25,844 nucleotides of DNA, taken from positions 1 through 25,844 of the IMG/VR virus record IMGVR_UViG_3300048050_000112; one strand, 5' to 3'. The position numbers were made by a program, and so were the translations under genes. The first letter of the stretch is position 1, and each line of letters opens with the position of its first letter. Source of the DNA: a virus. Shown piece by piece: positions 7,074 to 14,457 of the stretch. Under the pieces are notes generated by a model. That model was not told the DNA's origin. It saw only the letters and a program-made list of their open reading frames with translations, and did no database searches.

Positions 7074-7877
7074 TTATGTTAGTTTTGCGCGGCGGATACC
7101 TGAAAAGGCATCTGCTGTATAAAGAAATTTCCCGTCACCCGAGAAACAAAATGCCAATACACTATCCGTAATGTTAGTCCCGGTGTCTGTCAAAACAAGC
7201 GCAGTCAAATCGTTGGCAGTTATCATGCTGTACTCTTTTATTAGTCCAGACATTGGCGTGGCTAAATAAAGTTTTTTGCCATCCTTGCTGATTTGGATAA
7301 CCGGATATGATTCTGAAATTGCGAAATTGCTATGAAGAACTTTACTCCAAATATTGAAAGGAGAGGCCAATTTATACAACCTAACTTCGTTAGTTAATGA
7401 CACGTACAGGTTCAGTCCGTCATCTGTCAGTTTAAAACTGCGTATTAATTCGCCTTCTGCTGCAACTTGTACAAAGTCATAACCTCCACGAACAAGAACC
7501 CACGGGGTCGGCAAAGTGACTACTGCAAGATCGCAGCTTCTTATTCCATTGTATGAACCATAAGCGCCAACAATCAATTTAGTACCTGATTGATTGAAAA
7601 AGATGTCACCTGAAAAACTCGCTGTAAATTCGATTAAACTCATTGATTGAGTTTTAACAGCCGTCTGAATATCCCAGGCTGTTGTTACCGTATATTCAAA
7701 AAGCCAATCATTCTGATTATCTACAACATAAAATTTCAGACCACCGGGATGCCAAAAAATCGAATTAATATATAGGTTCCAATTGTAGTTATATAACTCC
7801 TTCGATTCCCAGCTATTGGCATCGTGTAGTTTAGGCGTTCCCGATGTGCCTCCCAGCAAAAAATTATTATTAAACAT
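7074..7877 (-). CDS. Beta-propeller tail protein, probable receptor-binding or fibre component
   Basis: A 267-residue protein starting at the ATG at 7877 (MFNNNFLLGGTSG), two bases after the preceding stop; an upstream in-frame ATG at 7937 would overlap the fibre gene by 58 bases and is less likely. At least five blade-like repeats are visible: HPGGLKFYVVDNQND, NQSGTKLIVGAYG, LTDDGLNLYVSLTNEVRLYKL, SKDGKKLYLATPMSGLIKEYS and SGDGKFLYTADAFSGIRRA. Each has a DG-x-x-LY turn followed by a hydrophobic strand, as in lactonase/NHL/WD-type propellers. Its place between a fibre and a possible fibre chaperone suggests an adhesin at the tail tip. No catalytic residues are evident. Confidence 0.6.
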   Translation of the reverse strand: MFNNNFLLGGTSGTPKLHDANSWESKELYNYNWNLYINSIFWHPGGLKFYVVDNQNDWLFEYTVTTAWDIQTAVKTQSMSLIEFTASFSGDIFFNQSGTKLIVGAYGSYNGIRSCDLAVVTLPTPWVLVRGGYDFVQVAAEGELIRSFKLTDDGLNLYVSLTNEVRLYKLASPFNIWSKVLHSNFAISESYPVIQISKDGKKLYLATPMSGLIKEYSMITANDLTALVLTDTGTNITDSVLAFCFSGDGKFLYTADAFSGIRRAKLT

Positions 7878-7879
7878 GT

Positions 7880-8542
7880 TTATAGTAGTTTTTGTGAGAT
7901 TACACACCAGACTTCCGGAGTCGTTGAATTGACGCACAAAAGCTGAATCAGATTAACTTGTTCACCTTTATATTCACCTGAAATCTGGCATACTGATGCC
8001 GGTAATTCCAGTGAATACGCTCCCGTCACAACCAGCGTAATGGTTTTGTTAACAATTAAATTTGAGAATGTCAATGTGGTAGCCGCTGTTAAAGTTTTTG
8101 TCCGAACAGGTCTGGAAGACCAGTCAATCAGATTATCATCTAAAACAGCCGCCCCTGTAAACTGGTTATCTATCCAGCTTTTCAGCTTATTCAACGTGTC
8201 AAAGTCTGTGGCAACGCCGCCACGGATTGTGGTTAAAACATTGGCCGTTAAAGCGCTTGTATCAAGTCCGGCCAATTGCTGTTCTACCCATTCTTTAATT
8301 TTCAGAAGCGTGTCCAGATCGGCAGAAACGCCGCCCCGAATGGTCCCAATAATCGTTTCCGGATCAATTTCCTCAACAAGTAATAACCTGATATGCAAGT
8401 TTCGGGTTCTGATTGCCAGTTCGGTAGCCTGTCGGTTTGATTTTCCACCAGGTCCTACATTTACCCAATCGAGTACATCTAACTGATATATGCCATCTTC
8501 AGTCCAATTATAATCTTCAAATCCAGTTTCTGGTAGATTCAT
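7880..8542 (-). CDS. Tail fibre-like protein with duplicated module
   Basis: A 220-residue protein. Residues about 61-113 contain two tandem copies of a 26-residue module, TIRGGVSADLDTLLKIKEW and TIRGGVATDFDTLNKLKSW, each followed by a short helix and Leu/Gly turn. This GGV-x-x-DxDTLxKLxxW pattern is common in phage fibre shafts. The C-terminal 80 residues are beta-rich (TLTAATTLTFSNLIVNKTI, then SLELPASVCQIS). The N-terminal 40 residues (DGIYQLDVLDWVNVGPGG) would attach to the baseplate or shaft. It is short for a whole fibre, so the adhesive tip is probably the next gene. A palindromic repeat lies just upstream. Confidence 0.65.
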   Translation of the reverse strand: MNLPETGFEDYNWTEDGIYQLDVLDWVNVGPGGKSNRQATELAIRTRNLHIRLLLVEEIDPETIIGTIRGGVSADLDTLLKIKEWVEQQLAGLDTSALTANVLTTIRGGVATDFDTLNKLKSWIDNQFTGAAVLDDNLIDWSSRPVRTKTLTAATTLTFSNLIVNKTITLVVTGAYSLELPASVCQISGEYKGEQVNLIQLLCVNSTTPEVWCVISQKLL

Positions 8543-8555
8543 TCCGAAGGTTTTT

Positions 8556-8600
8556 AAGCCCTTCCCGGTTTTCCCGGGAGAGGGTTTGGGTGGGGCTTTA
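8556..8600. repeat. GC-rich palindromic repeat (copy 1)
   Basis: Between the tube and fibre genes lies AAGCCC, a CCCGG..CCGGG stem and GGTTTGGGTGGGGCTTTA. The right half is nearly identical to that at 12839-12858 and 15029-15043, in the same orientation. The arms AAGCCC and GGGGCTT can pair, giving a compound hairpin. It resembles a REP-like family I recall as abundant in Bacteroidota chromosomes. It fills most of the 55-base gap. Confidence 0.75.
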
Positions 8601-9101
8601 TTGGTTTAACCTAAATTCGTTCAGGATATCTTCAGAACCGAATTTGATGATGTTGTTGAAAACGTCAACCTCATAAATCTGCTTGCCGTCTTCTTCCAAC
8701 TTCACGTAATAAACGGTCATTACATGCTGTAACCCGTCTATTTTTTCCTGTCCTTTCAGCGTTCCAAGCGGAATTTCTTTGAAGACTCCGGAAATGGTCA
8801 CTGTTACCGGAATGTTCTTTAAAACACCGGCAGCGCCCTGGCTTTTCATGTTCGATTTAATGGTGAGTGAAACCGATTTTAAAGGACTTTCGGCTTTAAA
8901 ATTATCGCCATAAACAGCGTTCCACTTCAGTTTTGCCTCCATTTTATCCAAGCCCGAAGTCATTTCAATGGTTGCAAATAGTCCGAGGTTTTTAACATCA
9001 TCGGTCGTAAATTTGATGCTTGGGAGTTCGATTTCTTCCAGCCTACCAATCAAGGTTGTACCATCCAGGTAAGCATTCGCGTTTGTAATTCTGTTAATCA
9101 T
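8598..9101 (-). CDS. FII: Major tail tube protein (P2 FII-like)
   Basis: A 167-residue protein that should polymerise as the inner tube through which DNA passes. It matches the P2 FII tube family: N-terminal NRITNANAYLDGTTLIGRL, a beta-strand pair around VTVTISGVFKEIPLGTLKGQ, then the highly typical HVMTVYYVKLEEDGKQIYE and VFNNIIKFGSEDILNEFR end, equivalent to the P2 FII C-terminus (YFRLTMDGKELVEIDTIN). Length equals P2 FII (about 172). It follows the sheath gene by 10 bases, the P2 order FI-FII. The last codons overlap three bases with the end of the palindromic repeat. Confidence 0.93.
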   Translation of the reverse strand: MINRITNANAYLDGTTLIGRLEEIELPSIKFTTDDVKNLGLFATIEMTSGLDKMEAKLKWNAVYGDNFKAESPLKSVSLTIKSNMKSQGAAGVLKNIPVTVTISGVFKEIPLGTLKGQEKIDGLQHVMTVYYVKLEEDGKQIYEVDVFNNIIKFGSEDILNEFRLNQ

Positions 9102-9111
9102 AGCTTACTGA

Positions 9112-10338
9112 TTAAAGGTTAAAATTGGTTTCAACAACTTCCTCAAAAGTCAACTCATCGAGGCTAGGGCCATAAGTTACCGAGATGGTAAAAAGCAGTT
9201 TTCCCTGGTTAATATCGGCTACCGGGTTCTTTTCCGAATCCCAGGTACAAGCTCCTGAATTAAGGGCTCCTTTACCAATTAGGCCGCGTAAAAAGGCGTT
9301 CACATCGTTTTGAACCAACTCAATGGTCATTTTATTGATGTTGTTTTTGTCCAGGTAATTGATGGCGGCATCAATCAGTACTTCACGGGTCATCATCCTC
9401 ACTGCGCGTGGGGCGATCATTACTTCAGCTCCTTTTTCGGTTGGAAAAGCAGCCGTCCAGTTTCCCCATACGCGGTACCCCGATCCGGCACGGCGCAGGA
9501 CTGTTACAATACCGGCACCATTCAATAAATTGGTATCGGCTGCCGGGTCGGTCAGGCTACTCTTAATAGCGATAACAGTTCCCAGGATACTTGCAAGCTC
9601 AGTATTCGACGGGCTGATCCAGTAGCCAAGGCTTGAGTCGGTAATTGCTTTGGCAATGGCCACGCAAACCGATAATCCAATCGCCTGATTTTCCTTTTCA
9701 TTAGCATTGTACCTGCGAATGTTTGGAAACGACAGGATCAATGCCGGACTGGCGCTTGCAAACGTTCCGCTGGTTCGTGCGGTAACAGCAGCGGCTACAC
9801 TGGCGGCCACTACATCAACCAGGGCAAAGCCGTTCAATTTAACGGCTACGGTAATCATTTTTGCCATTACAGCAGCAATCTGCGAATAACCTGGAGCAAT
9901 AATCAGGTTTGGCTTAATGCCTATAATATCCTCAATTCCGGTCAATAATTCGAGGCCGGCAATAATGTCGGCAGCAAAATCAACTGCAGTTGGCAAAGTA
10001 GCTTCACCAATATTGGTTGCAAAAATCCCTGCTTCAGTACGGGTCATTTTCCCGTCTTCATCGAGCAACGCAGCAACGTCAGCATTGTCAAGCACGTTTA
10101 TAACCAGCACTTTTGCCGATATGTGCGTAAAAATAAGATCAAGCGCTGCGGGTATGGTAAACCCGCCAATATCGGCTCCAAATTCGGTAACTCCGGCAGC
10201 CCTCGAGGTAATAAGTATCGCTTCCCCAACAGCTCCCTTCGGGGCTGTGCCAACCAGGGCAATTACCGAACTGTCGCCAGCAGAAAGAACAGCCTGTTTG
10301 GCAGTTTCTACAACTTCAACTCCATGTAAATAACTCAT
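9112..10338 (-). CDS. Tail sheath protein (P2 FI / Mu L-like)
   Basis: A 408-residue contractile sheath subunit. The start HGVEVVETAKQAVLSAGDSSV with the following VIALVGTAPKG is the hallmark sheath N-terminus. Other family features are the PNLIIAPGYSQIAAVMAKM segment near residue 148, the ISPSNTELASILG stretch, the SGYRVWGNWTAAFP motif near 290 and the C-terminal GPSLDELTFEEVVETNFNL. Length agrees with P2 FI (396). The ATG overlaps the TGA of the gp25-like gene as ATGA (10335-10338). Presence of a sheath shows the virion is a myovirus-type particle. Confidence 0.96.
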   Translation of the reverse strand: MSYLHGVEVVETAKQAVLSAGDSSVIALVGTAPKGAVGEAILITSRAAGVTEFGADIGGFTIPAALDLIFTHISAKVLVINVLDNADVAALLDEDGKMTRTEAGIFATNIGEATLPTAVDFAADIIAGLELLTGIEDIIGIKPNLIIAPGYSQIAAVMAKMITVAVKLNGFALVDVVAASVAAAVTARTSGTFASASPALILSFPNIRRYNANEKENQAIGLSVCVAIAKAITDSSLGYWISPSNTELASILGTVIAIKSSLTDPAADTNLLNGAGIVTVLRRAGSGYRVWGNWTAAFPTEKGAEVMIAPRAVRMMTREVLIDAAINYLDKNNINKMTIELVQNDVNAFLRGLIGKGALNSGACTWDSEKNPVADINQGKLLFTISVTYGPSLDELTFEEVVETNFNL

Positions 10339-10646
10339 AATTGAATATTTAATAAATCTGATTTGTTTTGTGCTAAAATAGTGTAATGGATGGTGGCGCT
10401 CTTTTGTCTATCGTCAATAGCCTTAATGTCCACCTTCTTAACTTTGATGCGTTTTTCGTAACGCTCCAGTTGTTCAATGACGGCATAAGCAATGTCAACA
10501 TCCTTTTTCCGTCCATCAAGTAAGTCTTCGGGCGAAAGTCCAAAACGCGGACGAAACGGTACTTCACCCTTCGAGGTTGTCAGGATCACCCGGATACATT
10601 GCCGGATTGATTCAACCGTATCAGTTATCCCCAAGCTCACTAACAT
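10335..10646 (-). CDS. W: Baseplate wedge protein, gp25/gpW-like
   Basis: A 103-residue protein with the canonical GPW_gp25 signature: TVESIRQCIRVILTTSKGE, then VPFRPRFGLSPEDLLDG and IAYAVIEQLERYEKRIKV. This family (T4 gp25, P2 W, Mu gp46) nucleates sheath assembly at the baseplate. It overlaps the upstream gp37-like gene by 26 bases and the sheath start by 4. In P2 the W gene sits with V and J; here it is separated from V and J by about 9 kb and lies before the sheath, a rearranged order. Confidence 0.92.
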   Translation of the reverse strand: MLVSLGITDTVESIRQCIRVILTTSKGEVPFRPRFGLSPEDLLDGRKKDVDIAYAVIEQLERYEKRIKVKKVDIKAIDDRQKSATIHYTILAQNKSDLLNIQL

Positions 10647-11058
10647 AGTCGTCTGTTATTTCAATGAATTCATTGGTTCCCATGCTCCACTTTTGGCCGT
10701 ATTGCCAAATCCCGTCGGTTTCATCCATCAGCGCTTCAGCTTGCAGGTTAAGCGGATCAGCGGCTCCCTCAAGCGTAAAACCTTCCAAAGCCGTGAAAAT
10801 TTGCTGGAGCCAACTGTATGCACCGTCTTCGCCGCGTAATTTCCTGTTGCATACCACCACCTCCGCAAACATCCTTAATTCAACGGTTTGCCCGGCCACA
10901 TCGCGCTTTTTCGGTTTGCGGCCTTCGTACCTTACCAAAACCTCTCCCGGTTCGTTTTCAGGATAATAGTTTTTGGGGTTCTCCGGATATGGCAAGGCAA
11001 TCAATCCAAGTAGGTTGATCTTTTCTATGATGGCAGTTTCGAAGGCTTCAGGACTCAT
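10621..11058 (-). CDS. Mu gp37-like (DUF1834) protein
   Basis: A 145-residue protein resembling the Mu gp37 family found between head and sheath genes; some members act at the tail completion or neck stage. Features are the FETAIIEKINLLG helix, ALPYPENPKNYY, the GEVLVRYEGRKPKK strand, the FAEVVVCNRKLRG strand, and SWLQQIFTALEGF helix. The C-terminal FIEITDDYVSELGDN matches the usual end of this family. Its start overlaps the u-spanin-like gene (ATGA, 11055-11058). In Mu, gp36 and gp37 are adjacent; here a lysis cassette is inserted between them. Confidence 0.75.
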   Translation of the reverse strand: MSPEAFETAIIEKINLLGLIALPYPENPKNYYPENEPGEVLVRYEGRKPKKRDVAGQTVELRMFAEVVVCNRKLRGEDGAYSWLQQIFTALEGFTLEGAADPLNLQAEALMDETDGIWQYGQKWSMGTNEFIEITDDYVSELGDN

Positions 11059-11543
11059 TTTTTGAATATCTTTATGAAAGTCAGGATTAAAAATACAACG
11101 ACAGCGATAATGGCACCAGTCAGAATTTTTTGGTACCAGGGAGAACCGGGAGGCTTTTCTTTTACAACCGTAACCTTCGAAACTTTTGTACTATCTGTTA
11201 CCGTGATGTGCCGTTCTTTCCAGGAGAAATACACAGCCTCAGAATCTACTTTTGCAGTAACTTCAAGTACTCCTCCGGGTAACCATTTTACAACTGGATC
11301 AATTTTCCGGCCTTTTTCAATGGCCAGTTCCCGAAGAAACACCTGGTTAAGCGAGTCGCAACCAAACATGGCTTTTATCGAGGCTGAGTCTGGATAAGTT
11401 ATCAAAACGGTGTCGCGAGGTACATCGGTTATAGTTGTTGTCGAACTGGTAGTTTCGCTAACAACCGGCTGCAATTGCTTGCAACCGGTTGAACCTAAAC
11501 TAATAATACACAACAGGAGGAGTAACGTTCTTAACCTTTCCAT
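11055..11543 (-). CDS. Unimolecular spanin-like lipoprotein
   Basis: A 162-residue protein with a lipoprotein signal (MERLRTLLLLLCIISLGSTGC, lipidated Cys at 21), a Thr/Ser-rich then beta-rich periplasmic region of about 115 residues (VLITYPDSASIKAMF; LPGGVLEVTAKVDSEAVYF), and a C-terminal membrane segment at about 140-158 (GAIIAVVVFLILTFI) followed by KIFKK. This two-anchor topology, lipid in the outer membrane and helix in the inner membrane, is that of u-spanins such as T1 gp11, which fuse the two membranes at the last step of lysis. It follows the endolysin and holin-like genes, overlapping the latter by 13 bases. Family membership is inferred from topology, not from similarity. Confidence 0.6.
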   Translation of the reverse strand: MERLRTLLLLLCIISLGSTGCKQLQPVVSETTSSTTTITDVPRDTVLITYPDSASIKAMFGCDSLNQVFLRELAIEKGRKIDPVVKWLPGGVLEVTAKVDSEAVYFSWKERHITVTDSTKVSKVTVVKEKPPGSPWYQKILTGAIIAVVVFLILTFIKIFKK

Positions 11544-11908
11544 GCCGAGACAATCTTTGTTAACTCTGCCTTATCTATTTTCCCATCGTTCGACAGTGCT
11601 TCATCAATAGCAGTAATTGCATTCCTGGCGCGCTTCCATAAGGTCGCAAAAATGGTCGATAGGATTCCAAGCACGACCACCAGTATATTCTGCCAGGAGA
11701 ACACATCGGTCGAACTGAAAATCTGAGTTAATACATTCCCGGAATCAGGGGCAACAGCCGTACTCCCTGAATCATTGGCAACAGCCGTACTGTCAGTCTG
11801 AACTGTTGTTGCGCCGGTTTGCGCTACTGCTTTTGTACACGATGTAATAACTGCCGGAACTACCAGTATCATAACCAGCACCAGCATCAATGATAAAATT
11901 GGTTTCAT
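11531..11908 (-). CDS. Holin-like or lysis-accessory lipoprotein
   Basis: A 125-residue protein between the endolysin and u-spanin-like genes. The N-terminus is hydrophobic and ends in a lipobox-like VITSC (Cys 24). A Ser/Thr/Ala/Asp linker (residues 25-60) contains a duplicated STAVAxDSG motif, visible as a 15-base direct repeat 27 bases apart (11750-11764 and 11777-11791). One membrane helix lies at 73-91 (QNILVVVLGILSTIFATLW) and is followed by a basic WKRAR and a charged helix with an SNDGKIDKAE segment. Small size, membrane helix and basic tail fit a holin, but the lipobox is not usual for one. If the N-terminal helix is not cleaved it would be a two-helix holin. Confidence 0.45.
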   Translation of the reverse strand: MKPILSLMLVLVMILVVPAVITSCTKAVAQTGATTVQTDSTAVANDSGSTAVAPDSGNVLTQIFSSTDVFSWQNILVVVLGILSTIFATLWKRARNAITAIDEALSNDGKIDKAELTKIVSAWKG

Positions 11909-11924
11909 AAATTAAAAATTAAGA

Positions 11925-12368
11925 TTATTGTTCAACGTATTTTTTGTAATTACTCATAAATTCAATGTCGGTACCTTTACCTTTTACAGTGTTATAGTGC
12001 TTTTTCCAGTAGGTCGCCCATCCTTGCAGGTCGATTGGGATTGGTTCTTTAACCCTGAAGTAATGCACACGACACATGCAGGTTGCAAGTACGTCGTTGG
12101 TCTCGAGATCGGCAGGATCTAACTTGTCAACATTCGCGAGCTTCATGATCCGTGCTTTCAGATCTGGTTTATAGGCCAAAAAATTGATTACAATGTCCAA
12201 AAACGTCCGGGGTTCCATCTGGAAGATTCCGCGTGCCGGACCATTGCCAAGCTGCCTCCGGTATTTACCGTAAGCGCTCTCTTGAGCTGCTGTTCCAAGC
12301 ATTAACTCAACTGCTTCATCCGAATATAAATTGAGCGATTTTAATGTGTCAGTTACTAACTGTCTCAT
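11925..12368 (-). CDS. Lysozyme-like endolysin / lytic transglycosylase
   Basis: A 147-residue protein with the motif ELMLGTAAQESAYGKYRRQL and then GPARGIFQMEPRT. This pattern, helix with catalytic Glu (E30) followed by GxxGIxQ, is that of lysozyme-superfamily transglycosylases and I associate it with phage lysis genes. The rest is helical with a Trp/Tyr-rich WATYWKKHYNT near residue 115, also common in this group. It has no signal peptide, so it would need the holin to reach the cell wall. Its ATG overlaps the stop of the gp36-like gene by 4 bases, and the two other lysis genes follow. Substrate and bond specificity are inferred. Confidence 0.7.
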   Translation of the reverse strand: MRQLVTDTLKSLNLYSDEAVELMLGTAAQESAYGKYRRQLGNGPARGIFQMEPRTFLDIVINFLAYKPDLKARIMKLANVDKLDPADLETNDVLATCMCRVHYFRVKEPIPIDLQGWATYWKKHYNTVKGKGTDIEFMSNYKKYVEQ

Positions 12369-12805
12369 AGATTATCAAATCCTGTAAAGTGTGATCCAAA
12401 TTTTTGTGTAGGTGTTTTGAACTGAATGGTACCCATTTCAGTAGAACTGCTCCCTGAGTCGGTTGAAGGAACATCAAGCGTAATTGTCCGCTTCTGTATC
12501 TTTTCCAGCTTCGACACGGCCAGCTTATACATCGTAATCACGTTTTCGGGCATCGCCTTTTCGTCGCGGCGTTTGTAAAGCCTGAATTTCATAATGTCGC
12601 CACATATAGTCGAGAGCTGCTGATCAACCGGATCGGCTAACGGCAGCGGGTAAATTCCACGCAGGTAGCCATCAATTTCTCCAACAGCATCAGCATTGGC
12701 TTTCTCAAGCAACTCTTCGTCGGTAACGCCATTCTTTCCGGCCAGTGCTTTGAGCGAAGCATCGCTCATTATAGAGTCCAATCCGTCTTGTGTGATGTAC
12801 TTCAT
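12365..12805 (-). CDS. Mu gp36-like (DUF1320) head-tail connector protein
   Basis: A 146-residue protein of the DUF1320 / Mu gp36 family, which lies after the major capsid protein and is probably part of the neck. It has the expected MKYITQDGLDSIMSDASL start, DAVGEIDGYLRGIYPLPLAD in the middle and ICGDIMKFRLYKRRDEKAMP. The C-terminal 30 residues are Ser/Thr-rich and end FKTPTQKFGSHFTGFDNL, a tail also common in the family. The start is the ATG at 12805, preceded by a palindromic repeat. Confidence 0.9.
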   Translation of the reverse strand: MKYITQDGLDSIMSDASLKALAGKNGVTDEELLEKANADAVGEIDGYLRGIYPLPLADPVDQQLSTICGDIMKFRLYKRRDEKAMPENVITMYKLAVSKLEKIQKRTITLDVPSTDSGSSSTEMGTIQFKTPTQKFGSHFTGFDNL

Positions 12806-12820
12806 TCCTTGCTTTTTTAA

Positions 12821-12853
12821 TCCCTCCCTTTCGGGGATGGTTTGGGTGGGGCT
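12821..12853. repeat. GC-rich palindromic repeat (copy 2)
   Basis: Between the gp36-like gene and the 78-residue gene lies TCCCTCCC, TTTCGGGGATGG, then GGTTTGGGTGGGGCTTT. The left part folds as CCCTCCC..GGGGATGG with a short loop. The right part matches the repeats at 8583-8603 and 15029-15043. It lies in an 88-base gap (12806-12893), the rest of which holds only short AAAGCxTTT-type repeats. Confidence 0.75.
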
Positions 12854-12893
12854 TTATTGCTTTCAAAAGCCTTTAAAGCTCTTTCAATAGCTT

Positions 12894-13130
12894 TCAAATT
12901 CCTTCAGAGGTAGTATCGCCGCTTTTTTCGACTGAGGCCTCCAAATCGCCCGATTTTGCCCCTTTTAGCTTTTTAGGCAGTGGTGCCAATTCGTCGAGTT
13001 CTTCAGGGGTTAATACCAGCTTTGCCTCGGCGGCTACGGCAGTAATATGCTGCCGTAGTTCATCCGCCTTTTTTGGCAATTCGGAGCTATTACGCTCCAT
13101 GTATCTTACTATAATGGTTTTTGCACTCAT
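12894..13130 (-). CDS. Small protein downstream of major capsid, unknown
   Basis: A 78-residue protein whose ATG shares one base with the capsid stop (TAATG, 13128-13132). The N-terminus reads MSAKTIIVRYMERNSSELP, then a helix (KADELRQHITAVAAEAKLVL), then a TPEELDELAPLPKKL segment and a disordered acidic/Ser-rich end. In Mu, gene 35 follows the capsid gene T; this may be a positional counterpart, perhaps a decoration or connector protein. I do not recognise the family. Confidence 0.7.
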   Translation of the reverse strand: MSAKTIIVRYMERNSSELPKKADELRQHITAVAAEAKLVLTPEELDELAPLPKKLKGAKSGDLEASVEKSGDTTSEGI

Positions 13131-14083
13131 TACTCTGTGAAATACAAGCCTTCCAGCTTCGAAACTGCATTCTCACGAACTAGCAAACTATCAACAATCA
13201 ATTCATATTGAGCTTTGATCCAGTTCTTTTCCTTTCGCATATCGTACACTTCAAACCCACCCTGAGTGGTCATATAGCTCATGCCGTCTTCTTCGGCAAA
13301 ATTGACGCAATAGATCGATGCGCATTTATTTTCAGCAGTGCCAACTGTTTCGTTAAAGCCAATCACAGGCGAATAAACCTTTGGAGCAGTCTGTACATCG
13401 CCAAGGTTAATCATTGGCACCTGATTGAACATCGATATTGGCACACCAAATTCATTTTTGGTTTGCTGGATGTATTCCCTTGCAATCCCATTAATGTAAG
13501 CCAAAATACGGCTGTTCATCACCAAAACCTTTGATGTACCTTGGCAGTACTCTATCAACAAGTTGAGTCTTTCAAGAAAGGTTTGCTGTGTTTTCTTTGC
13601 GGTGTTGTCGCTACCGTAGACCAGTTCTAACCCATTTACTCCAGCCTTTATTTTGCGAGATTCAACAGTCAAGGTTTTTAAGCCGGTCATTTGCTTTGCA
13701 TCCGTAGTTGGATTACCGTGGATCATCATATAATGGAAGATGCCAGGAAAATCCATCATGTGCCGCTTTAATTGGGTTTGGAATTCTGAGCCAATATCAT
13801 AACCCATTTTTTCATAGGCCATATCAATCTGAATTTCAGAACCAATAAACCTACGACCTGCGGTGGTTGTTTGAGGCTCAACGGTAGTGGTTTCGTAAGA
13901 TTCTCCCAGCGCACGGGTGTGACCCGCAATATCATCACTTGTACCTTCCTTACGAATGGTAGCTGCCGTACCAGGCTTGGTGAAAAACTCAACATAATTG
14001 TTCAGTAATACGCTGTTGCCGGTAATAATTGGAACTGCTATGCGGGTTAAGTCGCTACTTGCTGCAATTTGTGAAAACTTCAT
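13130..14083 (-). CDS. Major capsid protein (HK97-fold, Mu T position)
   Basis: A 317-residue protein expected to form the icosahedral shell. It follows the protease/scaffold gene by 2 bases as in Mu (I-T). Features consistent with the HK97 fold are an N-terminal arm (residues 1-40), a long central segment with FQTQLKRHMMDFPGIFHYMM (spine helix), a loop with GNPTTDAKQMTGLKTL, an A-domain helix LERLNLLIEYCQG, VLVMNSRILAYINGIAREYI, and the C-terminal ENAVSKLEGLYFTE strand typical of capsid proteins. Length fits the Mu T class (about 305). The family was called from fold pattern and gene order rather than a single diagnostic motif. Confidence 0.85.
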   Translation of the reverse strand: MKFSQIAASSDLTRIAVPIITGNSVLLNNYVEFFTKPGTAATIRKEGTSDDIAGHTRALGESYETTTVEPQTTTAGRRFIGSEIQIDMAYEKMGYDIGSEFQTQLKRHMMDFPGIFHYMMIHGNPTTDAKQMTGLKTLTVESRKIKAGVNGLELVYGSDNTAKKTQQTFLERLNLLIEYCQGTSKVLVMNSRILAYINGIAREYIQQTKNEFGVPISMFNQVPMINLGDVQTAPKVYSPVIGFNETVGTAENKCASIYCVNFAEEDGMSYMTTQGGFEVYDMRKEKNWIKAQYELIVDSLLVRENAVSKLEGLYFTE

Positions 14084-14085
14084 AA

Positions 14086-14457
14086 TTATAAGTTGTTAAG
14101 TTGTTCACGAATAATCTCGTCAGCAGTCCTTTTTTCATCCACCGGAGCGCCTAAATCCTTCACTACACTGCCTTGTTTAACCACAACCTGTGGTTTGGCC
14201 AGTTCTTTCAGTAAGCCTTTCAGAGCGGTGGCTTTTTCGTCGCCCAGGTCGGCCATGATCGTTGCAGCAGTATCTTTTTGCGCTGCACTCAGGTTCTTGT
14301 ACTCTTCTGCCGAAAAATCGGCGATGGCTTTGCTTTTGCCAACAAAGCCGGTAACGGTTTGCTGTAATGCAGCCAAATTGGTTGCCAGCATCTTGTTCTG
14401 TTCAATCAATGCGGTTAAATCAGCATTCTGAACAGTTTCTTTCTTTTGTTCTTCCAT
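14086..14457 (-). CDS. Possible nested scaffold protein (Mu Z analogue) within the protease gene
   Basis: An in-frame ATG at 14457 (residue 170 of the longer protein) begins MEEQKKETVQNADLTALIE and would produce a 123-residue protein identical to the scaffold half. Mu gene Z is an internal in-frame product of I, so a nested start here is reasonable. The upstream bases (AACCCAATTCAAAT) lack a Shine-Dalgarno sequence, but many genes in this window also do. Confidence 0.4.
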   Translation of the reverse strand: MEEQKKETVQNADLTALIEQNKMLATNLAALQQTVTGFVGKSKAIADFSAEEYKNLSAAQKDTAATIMADLGDEKATALKGLLKELAKPQVVVKQGSVVKDLGAPVDEKRTADEIIREQLNNL

